A DNA stretch of 64,000 nucleotides from Actinospineispora spinosispora DSM 44797 (GTDB lineage Bacteria; Actinomycetota; Actinomycetes; Mycobacteriales; Pseudonocardiaceae), in the NCBI RefSeq assembly GCF_000429025.1, contig NZ_AUBB01000034.1, forward strand, positions 1-64,000, given 5' to 3'. Made by a program: the position numbers and the translations under genes. Below are positions 49,913 to 58,056 of the stretch, in pieces. Position 1 is the stretch's first letter; each line of letters opens with the position of its first letter. The notes under the pieces are model-generated. The model was not told the DNA's origin, made no database searches, and worked only from the letters and a program-made list of their open reading frames with translations.

Positions 49913-50797
49913 TCATACGTTGATGACTTCGATCAGGGCACCGATGTCGTGGTTGCCGTGGCCGGAGGCGACCGCTTCGGACATCAGGGTGTGGATGCCG
50001 GTCAGCAGGTCGGGGCGGATGCCCTGGTCCCGTGCGGTGTCGAAGAAGTTGCCGAACGCGGCCAGCTGCATGGCGAGTGGCGAGGTGACGTTGCTGTCGT
50101 AGTCGCCGCTGTCGATCTGTTCGGCGGCGTGCGTGAGCGACGGCAGCATCGCCCGCAGCATCGGTTCGAGCAACGTCATCAGCTCGGTCGCCTTGATCCC
50201 GTCCGGCCGGACGAGACCCACCGCGTGCAGGAATCCGGCGAACATGCCGTACATGCCGCTGAGCAGCGCGATGTCGTGCAATGCCGCGACGCCCGGGTCC
50301 GCGCCGAGGTGCAGCGGCGTGCCCAGCGCGCCGAAGGTGTCGCGGTGCGCGGCGAATACCTCCGGGTCGCCGCTGTAGAGCGTCATCGCGTCCGGGCCGC
50401 CGATCATCGGCGGGACCGCCATGATGCCGCCGTCCAGGTAGCGCGCGCCGTGCCCGGCCGCCCACGTCGCCATCGCGCGGGCCTGCGCCGGGGTGCCGTT
50501 GCACAGGTTGACCAGCGTCGTGCCGGCCAGCCGGTCCTCGGCGCCGCGCAATGCTTCGTAGGCGACGTCGTAGTGCAGCAGACACACGACGACGAGCGGG
50601 CTCGCCTCGATCGCCTCGGCGACGGTCTCGGTGCGGGTGACGGTGGTCAGGTCGGGGGCTCGGCCCGGAGTGCGGTTCCAGGCGGTCGTCGGATGGCCGG
50701 CGGCGGTGAATGCCCTGGCCAGCGCGCTGCCCATGACGCCGAGCCCGAGGACGGTGACAGATTCTGGGACAGGTTCTGGGACAGGTTCTGAAGTCAT
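49913..50797 (-). CDS. Imine-reductase-like NAD(P)-dependent oxidoreductase
   Basis: 294 residues. The N-terminal Rossmann domain has GLGVMGSALARAF, then a long helix and a C-terminal dimerising helical domain. It shares the 6-phosphogluconate dehydrogenase/beta-hydroxyacid dehydrogenase fold, but features such as NLCNGTPAQA, DGGIMAVPPMIGGPDA and LHDIALLSGMYGMF are those of imine reductases. Substrate unknown. CACGAT lies 6 bases before the ATG. Divergent from an HxlR regulator with a palindrome between, so probably induced by an electrophile or redox signal. Confidence 0.82.
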   Translation of the reverse strand: MTSEPVPEPVPESVTVLGLGVMGSALARAFTAAGHPTTAWNRTPGRAPDLTTVTRTETVAEAIEASPLVVVCLLHYDVAYEALRGAEDRLAGTTLVNLCNGTPAQARAMATWAAGHGARYLDGGIMAVPPMIGGPDAMTLYSGDPEVFAAHRDTFGALGTPLHLGADPGVAALHDIALLSGMYGMFAGFLHAVGLVRPDGIKATELMTLLEPMLRAMLPSLTHAAEQIDSGDYDSNVTSPLAMQLAAFGNFFDTARDQGIRPDLLTGIHTLMSEAVASGHGNHDIGALIEVINV

Positions 50798-50830
50798 GGT
50801 GTGATCGTGGATCGAGCTATAGGATCGGAC

Positions 50831-50857
50831 AAGTACGGACTAAATAGTGCGGTACTT
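50831..50857. promoter_or_regulatory. HxlR operator
   Basis: AAGTACGGACTA, centre AAT, AGTGCGGTACTT: arms match at ten of twelve positions, with perfect AAGTAC/GTACTT ends. It lies 16 bases before the HxlR ATG and 34 from the reductase start. HxlR proteins bind sites of this kind and size. Confidence 0.65.
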
Positions 50858-50872
50858 ACCGAAAGGTGAGTG

Positions 50873-51238
50873 ATGAGCAAGACCTGCGAGACGTTCGTCT
50901 GCGGCATCGACGCCGGCATCGACGTGGTCGGCGGCAAGTGGAAGGTGCTCATCCTGTGGGAGCTGCACCATCACGGCTCGATGCGGTTCGGTGCGCTGCG
51001 CAGGGCGCTCGTCGGCGTCAGCGAGAAGATGCTGATCCAGCACCTGCGCGAGCTGGAGCGCGACGAGGTCGTGCACCGCGAGGCCTACCACGAGGTGCCG
51101 CCGAGGGTCGAGTACTCGCTGACCGACTACGGCAAGACCCTGAACGACGCGCTGGCTCCGCTGGGCGCGTGGGGCAGCGACCACAAGGACCGCCTGGAGG
51201 CGATCCGCCGCAGGGAGAAGGAAGCCGCGGCGACCTGA
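50873..51238 (+). CDS. HxlR-family transcriptional regulator
   Basis: 121 residues. Winged helix with CETFVCGIDAGIDVVGGKWKVLILWEL, the HxlR signature, and a recognition helix in SEKMLIQHLRELERD. Two Cys near the N-terminus could sense electrophiles, as in YodB or HypR. GAAAGG precedes; GTG 50870 and ATG 50873 are both possible. Expected to control the divergent imine-reductase-like gene. Confidence 0.9.
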   Translation: MSKTCETFVCGIDAGIDVVGGKWKVLILWELHHHGSMRFGALRRALVGVSEKMLIQHLRELERDEVVHREAYHEVPPRVEYSLTDYGKTLNDALAPLGAWGSDHKDRLEAIRRREKEAAAT

Positions 51239-51242
51239 GCGG

Positions 51243-51467
51243 TCAGCTCAAGAGCTTCTGAAACTCCTGAGCGGTCACTCCCGCTTGGAGGAAGATCGAG
51301 GAAAGGGTGCCGCGCGCGACCGTGCGATGAAGCGGCACGATCGTCCGCCGGCCATCTGAATGACGGAGCTTGGCGTGACTGCCTTTGGTTGAGACGTGCT
51401 CGAAGCCGATCTTTTCCAGCGCCGCGATGATCTGCTTGCCGGAGAGCTGCGATAAAGCTGGGCTCAC
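51243..51467 (-). CDS. hicA: HicA-type mRNA interferase toxin
   Basis: 74 residues. Double-stranded-RNA-binding-like fold with the catalytic His in KGSHAKLRH, and GRRTIVPLHRTVARGTLSSIF typical of HicA. The GTG start overlaps the hicB stop (GTGA), so translation is coupled and antitoxin is made first. Toxicity is not testable from sequence; all family key residues are present. Confidence 0.88.
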   Translation of the reverse strand: MSPALSQLSGKQIIAALEKIGFEHVSTKGSHAKLRHSDGRRTIVPLHRTVARGTLSSIFLQAGVTAQEFQKLLS

Positions 51468-51682
51468 GCAGACAGCCGCACGTCGACCGAGGTGACCAGC
51501 GGGTGCACGAGATTCGCTGGCACCGGCTCGTCCTCGAAGTACAGCTCGAGTGCCTCACGCAGGTTCGCCAAGGCTTCCTCGATCGTTTCGCCCTGACTCG
51601 CTACCTCGACATCCAAGCAGCGCGAGACGTACCACTCGCCGTCCTTGATGACGGTGGCAGTGAACGTGACCGGGGTAGGCAT
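51464..51682 (-). CDS. hicB: HicB-type antitoxin
   Basis: 72 residues, the partial RNase-H fold of HicB: KDGEWYVSRCLDVEVASQGETIEEALANLREALELYFED. It is short and lacks an obvious C-terminal DNA-binding domain, so autoregulation may need another factor. ATG 51682; the much longer open frame to 52468 overlaps the Uma2 gene and is not used. It precedes hicA. Confidence 0.85.
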   Translation of the reverse strand: MPTPVTFTATVIKDGEWYVSRCLDVEVASQGETIEEALANLREALELYFEDEPVPANLVHPLVTSVDVRLSA

Positions 51683-51729
51683 GTGTCCAGCATACGGCGT
51701 TCCGTCGACCCCATTGCGGACTTGAACAG

Positions 51730-52314
51730 TCACAGGTAGAGGGTTCGGGTGTCCAGGGTTACCGGGAGCGGGGCCGGCACCCTGGGGAGTTGTGCGCCCG
51801 TCTTGTCGGTCAGTTCCTCGCGGTAGGTGCCGTGGACCAGGCGGTGGGCCCGGAACCGGTGCGGGCCTCGGTGGGCTGGGCTGAGTTCGACCGTCCACAG
51901 GTATTCGATGCCGGCTCCGGCGTAGCCGGTGAGCTTCAGTTCCCGCTCGTGCCAGGTGCTCGCCGGGGGCCAGACCGCCGCGGCGAGCAGCAGCGACCTT
52001 GCCGCGAGCGTGGTCCTCTGCGGCGGGGCGTTGAACACCGCGACGTCCGGGACCAGCACCGTCCGCCATGCCGTGCTGATCTCCACCGGCTCGGACGGGA
52101 GTACGTGCAGGTCCGGGCGGGACGCGGCCGACACCGCCGACCACAGCGCGTGGAACAGCGCGCCGATGACGAGCTGGTGTGCTTCGTCGCGTGGCGGTGA
52201 GGAGTGGAAGTGGCCCAGTAGTAGCTCCAGGCGGTCGCCGCCGGGTGAGTGTCTGGCCGCGCGCCAGTCGGCGACCGTGTGCGGCCCTAAGGCGTGTTCC
52301 AGCGCGGTAGCCAC
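51730..52314 (-). CDS. Uma2-family nuclease-like protein
   Basis: 194 residues of the restriction-endonuclease-like Uma2/DUF820 fold. Motifs: RLELLLGHF, LVPDVAVF (with Asp) and ELKLTGYAGAGIEYLWTVEL (Glu-x-Lys), which form a PD-(D/E)xK-type site. These genes are abundant in actinobacteria and cyanobacteria and may act in defence or mobile DNA, unproven. It lies between HicAB and the DUF5753 gene, divergent from the latter. Confidence 0.85.
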   Translation of the reverse strand: MATALEHALGPHTVADWRAARHSPGGDRLELLLGHFHSSPPRDEAHQLVIGALFHALWSAVSAASRPDLHVLPSEPVEISTAWRTVLVPDVAVFNAPPQRTTLAARSLLLAAAVWPPASTWHERELKLTGYAGAGIEYLWTVELSPAHRGPHRFRAHRLVHGTYREELTDKTGAQLPRVPAPLPVTLDTRTLYL

Positions 52315-52383
52315 GTTGTCCCCGTATTCGTGCAGTCGGATGTGATATACACATTAACGCGAGTACACGAGATAAGGAAGAGC

Positions 52384-53235
52384 GTGTCTGAGCTGAGACT
52401 CCCACCGGCGGTGATGAAGGTGATGCTCGGCCTCGAGCTGGGCCGACAGCGGGTGGCCGCTGCTGCAACTCAACAGACGGCAGCTGAAGTGCTGCGCTGC
52501 ACGCAGCAGAAGATCGCCCACATCGAGTCCGGCAGCGGGATTCGTCCTCTGGAAGCGGACGCGTTGATGGATCTGTACGGAGCCAAGGACTCTGACCGTG
52601 AGTACGTGTTGGACCTGCTGCGAGGAGCCAACCGGCGCACCAAACGCAATGCCTTCAGTACCCAGTTCATCCCGAGCATGCGGCTGTTCATAGAGATGGA
52701 AGCAACCTGCAAGACGTACTGTTCGTATCGAGACCAGGTGATACCTGGGCTGCTCCAGACCGAGGACTACATGCGAACGCTGTATCGGGTTTGGCGGCCA
52801 TCACCGTCGGCCGAACAGGTCGCCCGGGACGTCGAAGCCCGCCTGGCTCGGCAGCGGGTGCTGGCTGACAGTGCGCAGACATTCCAGTTCGTTCTCGACG
52901 AAGCGGCACTACGGCGTACCGCCGGGACGCTACTTGAGATGAGAGTGCAACTGGAACACCTGGTCGAGCTCGCGGATCGACCCAACGTCGAGCTGCAGGT
53001 CGTGCCGTTCGATGCCGGCTACTACACGGGGCACTCGCACAACTTCACGATGTTCGGCTACCAGGAACGAACAGCAGTGAACATCGTTTTCCTGGAGCAC
53101 TACAAGAACAATGAGTATCTGCATGATCCGAAGCGCACCGCAGAGTATTCGGAGCTGTGGGGTCACTTGCGAGCAGCTGCAAATGGGCCTGAGCAGAGCC
53201 GGCGACTACTCCTCCGGCTGAGGGATGCTCTGTAG
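52384..53235 (+). CDS. HTH-XRE regulator with DUF5753 domain
   Basis: 283 residues. XRE-type HTH at about 10-70 (VLRCTQQKIAHIESGSGIRPL), then DUF5753 (from about 100; YRDQVIPGLLQTEDYMRTLY, RQRVLADSAQTFQFVLDEAALRR, VVPFDAGYYTGHSHNFTMF). This architecture belongs to the WhiJ/AbaA-type regulators of Streptomyces, almost always next to a DUF397 gene, as here. They affect development and antibiotic production; some behave like toxin-antitoxin pairs. GTG 52384 with AAGGAAG upstream. Confidence 0.9.
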   Translation: MSELRLPPAVMKVMLGLELGRQRVAAAATQQTAAEVLRCTQQKIAHIESGSGIRPLEADALMDLYGAKDSDREYVLDLLRGANRRTKRNAFSTQFIPSMRLFIEMEATCKTYCSYRDQVIPGLLQTEDYMRTLYRVWRPSPSAEQVARDVEARLARQRVLADSAQTFQFVLDEAALRRTAGTLLEMRVQLEHLVELADRPNVELQVVPFDAGYYTGHSHNFTMFGYQERTAVNIVFLEHYKNNEYLHDPKRTAEYSELWGHLRAAANGPEQSRRLLLRLRDAL

Positions 53236-53244
53236 GCTGGCCGC

Positions 53245-53412
53245 GTGTTTGGGCCGTGGCGAAAGTCCTCATTCAGCAATCCGGGCCAGGAGTGCGTCGA
53301 GGTTGCTGAGGCCAGTGATGCTGTTGCGGTTCGGGACAGCAAGAACCCGGGCGGTGACGTGCTCGTCTTCGGACGTGAGCAGTGGGCGGGATTTCTCGCT
53401 GACCTAGGCTGA
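53245..53412 (+). CDS. DUF397 protein, partner of the DUF5753 regulator
   Basis: 55 residues, starting GTG 53245 and ending TGA 53412. It reads FGPWRKSSFSNPGQECVEVA, then VAVRDSKNP and LVFGREQWAGFLADLG, the full DUF397 signature. GTG lies exactly 6 bases after TAGGCT (53233-53238), so it can be expressed from its own leaderless promoter as well as with the upstream gene. Small DUF397 proteins pair with DUF5753 regulators and probably modulate them. Confidence 0.9.
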   Translation: MFGPWRKSSFSNPGQECVEVAEASDAVAVRDSKNPGGDVLVFGREQWAGFLADLG

Positions 53413-53417
53413 GAGGT

Positions 53418-54224
53418 GTGCAGCAACCCCGCCTGGTCGCCTCCGATGTAGACGGCACGTTGTTGCCGCCCCACCCCAAGCCCACCGAGCGCACGATCAC
53501 CGCCGTCGCCAACGTCCTTGCGAGCGGCACGCCGTTCGTACTGGTCACCGGCCGTCCGCCGCGTTGGATTCCGCCGATCGCGCGGTACCTGCCGGGTGTG
53601 AAGACCGCCGTGTGCGCGAACGGCGCGGTGCTCTACGACATCGCCGAGGACCGGGTGCTGTCGGCGATCACGCTGAAGCCCGAGCAGCTGCGTGAGCTGT
53701 CCGCGATCGCCGAGCGCGCCGTGCCGGGTTCCTGGCTCGCCGTCGAATGGGTCGGTGAGCGGGCGGATGACGAGATCTCCATTCCGCGCATCGAGACCGG
53801 CCGCCGGCCCAACTGGACCGACGCCTACCGCGAGGTGCCCAGGGCGCAGATGGCGGAGTCTCCGGCGATCAAGCTGCTGATTCGTCACGACGAGCTGAAC
53901 AGTGACCAAATCTTCGCCGCGCTCGCGCCGCACGTCGGCGAGGACGTGTCACTGACTTGGTCGGACCCGAGCGGCATGATTGAAGCCGCCGCCGCCGGGG
54001 TAACCAAGGCGACCGGGTTGGCCGAGGTCGCCGCGGCTGCGGGGGTGGACCAGGCGGACGTGATCGCCTTCGGGGACATGCCCAACGACCTGGAGATGTT
54101 GCAGTGGGTGGGGCACGGCGTGGCGATGGGCAACGCGCACCCGGCGATACTCGCGGTGGCCGACGAGGTGACCGCGCCGAACACGCAGGACGGCGTGGCG
54201 CTCGTGCTGGAACGCTGGTTCTGA
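53418..54224 (+). CDS. HAD hydrolase, Cof subfamily
   Basis: 268 residues. HAD motif I DVDGTLL (nucleophile Asp), motif II VTGRPP, and the C-terminal FGDMPNDLEML (Mg-binding). A Cof-type cap domain lies between. These are phosphatases of sugar phosphates or flavin precursors; substrate unknown. Matches Rv3813c by position and type. GTG 53418 follows TAGGCT (53405-53410) by 7 bases; that hexamer also carries the end of the DUF397 gene. Confidence 0.88.
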   Translation: MQQPRLVASDVDGTLLPPHPKPTERTITAVANVLASGTPFVLVTGRPPRWIPPIARYLPGVKTAVCANGAVLYDIAEDRVLSAITLKPEQLRELSAIAERAVPGSWLAVEWVGERADDEISIPRIETGRRPNWTDAYREVPRAQMAESPAIKLLIRHDELNSDQIFAALAPHVGEDVSLTWSDPSGMIEAAAAGVTKATGLAEVAAAAGVDQADVIAFGDMPNDLEMLQWVGHGVAMGNAHPAILAVADEVTAPNTQDGVALVLERWF

Positions 54225-54321
54225 GCCGGGGCGAGGCCAGGCCGATTCGGTGCGCCGCGTAGCATCGGGCACCGCCTGACCCATCTTTTCGAGTCCGTAT
54301 ACAGCCTTGGAGGCGTCCGGA

Positions 54322-54921
54322 GTGGCCGATCCTCTGGCGGCGACCGTTCTGCTCGACCCCGGTGCCCAGAGTCAAGGGGCCCAGCGTGATCCGTCGCGTG
54401 CCGCGGAGACCAGGATTCTCGGCGCCGTGCAACAACGCCTGCGGCAGCCCGCCGTCGTGCGTACGGCCAGAGGCATGTCCCTCTTCGGTGAGCACGCGGC
54501 AGGCTGGCTGGCGATCGGTGCCGTCGGCGCGATGGCCGACGGGTCCCGGCGCACGCGGTGGCTGTACTCGGCCGCCGGTGTCGCGCTCGCGCACGGCGCG
54601 TCGATCGGGATCAAGCGGGTGGTGCGCAGGCCGCGGCCCGACGACCCGTCCGTAGCGGTGCTCGTCGGCACCCCCAGCAAGCTGAGCTTTCCCTCCTCGC
54701 ACGCCAGCTCGACGACCGCGGCCGCCGTTCTCTACGGCGGGCTGCTCGGGCGGAAGCTGACCTCGGCCAAGCTGGTCGCCGCGGTGGTACCGCCGATGCT
54801 GCTGTCGAGGATGGTGCTGGGCGTCCACTTCCCGAGCGACGTCGCCGCCGGCTCCGCGCTGGGCGCCCTCGTCGGTGCGCTGGTCAAGCGCCGCATAGCG
54901 AAGAAGCAGGGCCGATCGTGA
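54322..54921 (+). CDS. PAP2 phosphatase, probably decaprenylphosphoryl-phosphoribose phosphatase
   Basis: 199 residues with about four to five helices. The PAP2 motifs are KRVVRRPRP, PSSHAS and SRMVLGVHFPSD, complete. It directly precedes ubiA with a 4-base overlap, as Rv3807c precedes Rv3806c in M. tuberculosis, where it removes the 5-phosphate from decaprenylphosphoryl-5-phosphoribose to make the arabinan precursor. TTGGAGG lies 8 bases before GTG 54322. Confidence 0.88.
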   Translation: MADPLAATVLLDPGAQSQGAQRDPSRAAETRILGAVQQRLRQPAVVRTARGMSLFGEHAAGWLAIGAVGAMADGSRRTRWLYSAAGVALAHGASIGIKRVVRRPRPDDPSVAVLVGTPSKLSFPSSHASSTTAAAVLYGGLLGRKLTSAKLVAAVVPPMLLSRMVLGVHFPSDVAAGSALGALVGALVKRRIAKKQGRS

Positions 54922-55856
54922 CCACGACCTCACCGTCCCCGTCCTCGTCGCCGCCCGCTCCGCCGGTGGAACCGGACCGTCGTCCGGTCGCCGTCGTCGG
55001 CGGCATGATCAAGGCGATCCGGCCCCGTCAGTGGGTCAAGAACGTCCTGGTGCTCGCCGCGCCGCTGGCCGGGGCCGACCTCGGTCACGCCAGCGTCATG
55101 GTCAAGGTGGCGCTGGCGTTCGTGGCGTTCTCCATGGCCGCCTCGGCGGTGTACCTGATCAACGACTCGGTCGACGTCGCCGAGGACCGGGCGCACCCGG
55201 TCAAGCGGCACCGGCCGATCGCCGCCGGGCGGGTTCCGGTCGGGCTGGCCGTCGGGTTCGCGGTCGTGCTGTTCCTCGGCTCGCTCGCCGTGGCGTTCGC
55301 CGCGTCCGTTCCGCTGCTGATCGTCATCGCGGTGTACATCGCGGTGCAGCTGGGCTACTGCTTCGGGCTGAAGCACCAGCCGGTCATCGACATCTGCATC
55401 GTCGCGTCCGGCTTCCTCATCCGCGCCGTCGCCGGTGGCGCGGCCGCGAACATCCCGCTGTCGCAGTGGTTCCTGCTGACCGCCGGGTTCGGCTCGCTGT
55501 TCATGGTGGCCGGCAAGCGGTACGCGGAGTTCGTGCTGGCTGAGCGCACCGGAGCCAAGATCCGCCGGTCGCTGGAGCGGTACTCGGCGTCCTACCTGCG
55601 GTTCGTCTGGACGCTGTCCGCGACCGTGCTGATCATGACCTACGCGTTCTGGGCGTTCGAGATCCGCGAGGCGCACCACAACTCGGTGTGGTCGGCGATC
55701 TCCATCGTCCCGTTCGTCGTCGCGGTGCTGCGGTACGCGGTGGACGTCGACGGCGGCAAGGGCGGCGAGCCCGAGGAGATCGCGCTCGGCGACCGGGTGC
55801 TGCAGGTGCTCGCGCTGCTGTGGCTCGCGGCGCTGTTCGTCGCTATTTACATCTGA
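54918..55856 (+). CDS. ubiA: Decaprenyl-phosphate phosphoribosyltransferase (UbiA type)
   Basis: 312 residues, about nine helices. The first Asp-rich motif is NDSVDVAEDRAHPVKRHRPIA, and KRYAEF/ERYSAS regions follow. Transfers phosphoribose from PRPP to decaprenyl phosphate, the first step to decaprenylphosphoryl-arabinose for cell-wall arabinan (homologue of Rv3806c, an ethambutol-resistance locus). GTG 54918 overlaps the PAP2 stop. Its stop codon sits in the first of three ACATCTGA repeats. Confidence 0.9.
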   Translation: MTTTSPSPSSSPPAPPVEPDRRPVAVVGGMIKAIRPRQWVKNVLVLAAPLAGADLGHASVMVKVALAFVAFSMAASAVYLINDSVDVAEDRAHPVKRHRPIAAGRVPVGLAVGFAVVLFLGSLAVAFAASVPLLIVIAVYIAVQLGYCFGLKHQPVIDICIVASGFLIRAVAGGAAANIPLSQWFLLTAGFGSLFMVAGKRYAEFVLAERTGAKIRRSLERYSASYLRFVWTLSATVLIMTYAFWAFEIREAHHNSVWSAISIVPFVVAVLRYAVDVDGGKGGEPEEIALGDRVLQVLALLWLAALFVAIYI

Positions 55857-55886
55857 GCCATCTACATCTGAGCTGTTCACATCTGA
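55849..55886 (+). repeat. ACATCTGA triplet repeat over the ubiA stop
   Basis: ACATCTGA occurs at 55849, 55864 and 55879, 15 bases apart each, so the TGA stop is present three times in the ubiA frame. Ends 24 bases before the next gene. It gives a read-through safeguard or is a simple slippage product. Confidence 0.8.
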
Positions 55887-55909
55887 TCCTTCTACAGAGC
55901 GGTAGACGC

Positions 55910-56512
55910 GTGGCCGATGCCGAAAGCACCCTCGACGGTTCCTACACCGAGCGCCTGAACAAGTTCCAGGGCGCGCGCTGGAAGCAGCTGCTCAACGTCC
56001 AGGCGCCCTACCAGTGGAAGCTGCGCAAGCTGCTCGGCAACCGGGAGGTGCTCGACGTGGGCTGCGGCATCGGCCGCAACCTGGTCAGCCTCGGACCGGG
56101 CAGCGTCGGCGTCGACCACAACGAGCACTCGGTGAAGCACTGCCGCGACCTCGGCATGACCGCCTACACGCCGGACGAGTTCTTCGCGTCCAAGCACGGT
56201 GGACCCGGGTCGTTCAACGGGCTGCTCGCGGCGCACCTGGTCGAGCACCTCGACCGGGAGACCGCGCTGCAGGTCGTCGGTTCGTACCTGCCGTCGCTGC
56301 GCCCCGGTTCGACCGTCGTGGTGATCACGCCGCAGGAGCTGGGCTACGCCAGCGACGCCACGCACGTGCGGTTCTGCGGGTTCGACGAGGTCGCCGAGCT
56401 GTGCACGACGCTGGGCCTGACCGTGCGCTCGCACGAGTCGTTCCCGTTCCCGCGCGCCGCGGGCAAGGCGTTCAAGTACAACGAGTTCGTCACCGTCGCC
56501 CAAACCCCGTGA
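55910..56512 (+). CDS. SAM-dependent methyltransferase
   Basis: 200 residues. Class I fold with VLDVGCGIGRNLVSL (motif I), GVDHN (motif II) and AAHLVEHL (post-I). Close to envelope genes, so it may methylate a lipid-linked sugar or polysaccharide; substrate not known. GTG 55910 is the nearest start to the fold; the reading to 55688 overlaps ubiA. Convergent with the flippase gene across a GTGAGT palindrome. Confidence 0.82.
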   Translation: MADAESTLDGSYTERLNKFQGARWKQLLNVQAPYQWKLRKLLGNREVLDVGCGIGRNLVSLGPGSVGVDHNEHSVKHCRDLGMTAYTPDEFFASKHGGPGSFNGLLAAHLVEHLDRETALQVVGSYLPSLRPGSTVVVITPQELGYASDATHVRFCGFDEVAELCTTLGLTVRSHESFPFPRAAGKAFKYNEFVTVAQTP

Positions 56513-56530
56513 GTGCAAGACCAGGCCACA

Positions 56531-56578
56531 CCTCGTGAGTGTTGAGTGTGGCTATAGCCACACTCAACACTCACGAGG
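56531..56578. repeat. GTGAGT palindrome, same type as at serS
   Basis: CCTCGTGAGTGTTGAGTGTGGCTA paired fully with its complement around TATA (arms of 24 bases). It contains the stop codon of the flippase gene (56571-56573). Copy at 48131-48178 differs by one base. Confidence 0.95.
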
Positions 56579-57884
56579 TGAGCTGGGCCTCTGGGGTGGT
56601 TTCGGCGCTGGTGAGGGCTGAGCGCAGGCCCAGCAGCATCAGCACGGTCACCAGGGTCGGCGCCAGCACCTGCGCGGCGACCGCCGCCGCGAGCGGGCTG
56701 ACCGGGGTGAACAGCACCGCGATGAACAGCACGGACGCGACCGTCCACGATGCCCCGGCGACCCGGTTGCGGCCCAGCGCCACGAGCGCCGGCTGTAGCA
56801 CCGTCGCGGCCATCATCGCCACCGTGCTGATCCCGAGCAGCGCGGCGACCAGGCCGGACAGCTCGGTCGGCGCGTGGAAGAACACCTTCGACGCCCACGG
56901 CCCGAGCAGCCAGGCCAGCAGGATCCCGGGCAGCCCGACGGCGAGCACCGCGAGCAGCACGATCCGGATCTGGCGGCGCAGCGTCACGACGTCCCCGCGC
57001 TCGGCGGCCGCGGTCAGCGAGGGCAGCAGGAAAGCCTGCAGCGGACCGAACAGGAACACCGGGATGCGGGCCAGCATGAACAGCGCGGTGTAGCTGAACG
57101 CCAGCTCGGCGCCCGCCGGACCGACCCGGGAGGACAGCACTACGGGGCCCAGGTTCGCCACCGACAACGTCATCCCGGACGCCAGCGCCAGGAGGCTGAC
57201 CGAACCCGCGAGCCGCCTCACCGGCACGCTGTGGTCCGCCGCCTCCGGCTGCACCAGCCGCCGCACCCCGGTACCACGCAGACCCGGCAGGACCAGCACG
57301 GCGGCGACCCCGCAACCCAGCGCGAAGGCGAACCCGAACCGGTCGGCGGTCGCCCAGCCGAACAGTGCGAGTGCGCAGCAGGGCAGCAGCCTGGCCAGGC
57401 CTTCGGCGGCGAGGCTCGCGCCGTACCAGCGGAACCGTCGCTGCCCGGCGAACAGGCCACGCAGCAGGTACACGGCGGCAGCGCCGAACACCGCGAGCAC
57501 GGTCGCCGCGACCAGCGCCCAGTGCCCGCCGAACACGCGGGAGACGAGCAGCGGCGAGGCGAGCAACACGACGAGCGCGACCGCCACCCCGAGGCCAGCG
57601 CTCACCAGCGCCGCCGAACGCAACGCCGGAGCGGAGTCCCGGCCCACGGCCAGCTGCCCGCTCACCTCACGGTTGGTCTGCTGCTCGACGGCGATGAAGA
57701 TGCCCGGCCCGACGATCGCGGTGAGCAGGTACATCGAGCTGACCGCCGCGGAGTCCACGACGTCCAGTGAATGGCCGGCGAGCGCGAGCGCGGCGTACGC
57801 GGCGGCCCCGACGATCGCCAGCCCCCCACCGACAGGTGCAACGGTGGCGACCTGTGCGCGCAGCTGTCCAGTCCGCGTGACCAC
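56571..57884 (-). CDS. MOP-family polysaccharide flippase (MurJ/Wzx-like)
   Basis: 437 residues, about 12 to 14 helices, MOP superfamily. Short loops, RIPVFLFGPLQAFLLPSL and a C-terminal helix set are typical of lipid-linked oligosaccharide flippases. Its setting among glycosyltransferases and galactan genes suggests export of a lipid-linked glycan. GTG 57884 follows TAGGGT by 7 bases (leaderless); the reading to 57911 lies upstream of that -10. Confidence 0.8.
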   Translation of the reverse strand: MVTRTGQLRAQVATVAPVGGGLAIVGAAAYAALALAGHSLDVVDSAAVSSMYLLTAIVGPGIFIAVEQQTNREVSGQLAVGRDSAPALRSAALVSAGLGVAVALVVLLASPLLVSRVFGGHWALVAATVLAVFGAAAVYLLRGLFAGQRRFRWYGASLAAEGLARLLPCCALALFGWATADRFGFAFALGCGVAAVLVLPGLRGTGVRRLVQPEAADHSVPVRRLAGSVSLLALASGMTLSVANLGPVVLSSRVGPAGAELAFSYTALFMLARIPVFLFGPLQAFLLPSLTAAAERGDVVTLRRQIRIVLLAVLAVGLPGILLAWLLGPWASKVFFHAPTELSGLVAALLGISTVAMMAATVLQPALVALGRNRVAGASWTVASVLFIAVLFTPVSPLAAAVAAQVLAPTLVTVLMLLGLRSALTSAETTPEAQLTS

Positions 57885-57917
57885 GCGCCGAACCCTACGC
57901 TGGCACGTCATCCACCC

Positions 57918-57970
57918 GGCACGAACGTGGCTTTAGGGACGCTCAACGTCCCTAAAGCCACATTCGTGCC
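57918..57970. repeat. CACGAATGTGG palindrome, copy 2
   Basis: GGCACGAACGTGGCTTTAGG with near-exact complement around CTCAA, 24-base arms with one wobble. It lies between divergent genes (flippase and glycosyltransferase), so it is not only a terminator. Its right half matches 49864-49912. Confidence 0.88.
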
Positions 57971-58056
57971 GCTTAGGTCGGCGGAGCCGTGCGGCTGAGG
58001 TCGGCGGGGCGGTGCCGGTGTCGGGTGGGGGTGACCGGGGCGACTATCCTGCGGCC

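Noticed and set aside
51683..52468. Longer HicB reading frame
   Set aside because: It runs antisense-free but out of frame across the Uma2 gene, with Arg/Pro-rich sequence and no domain.
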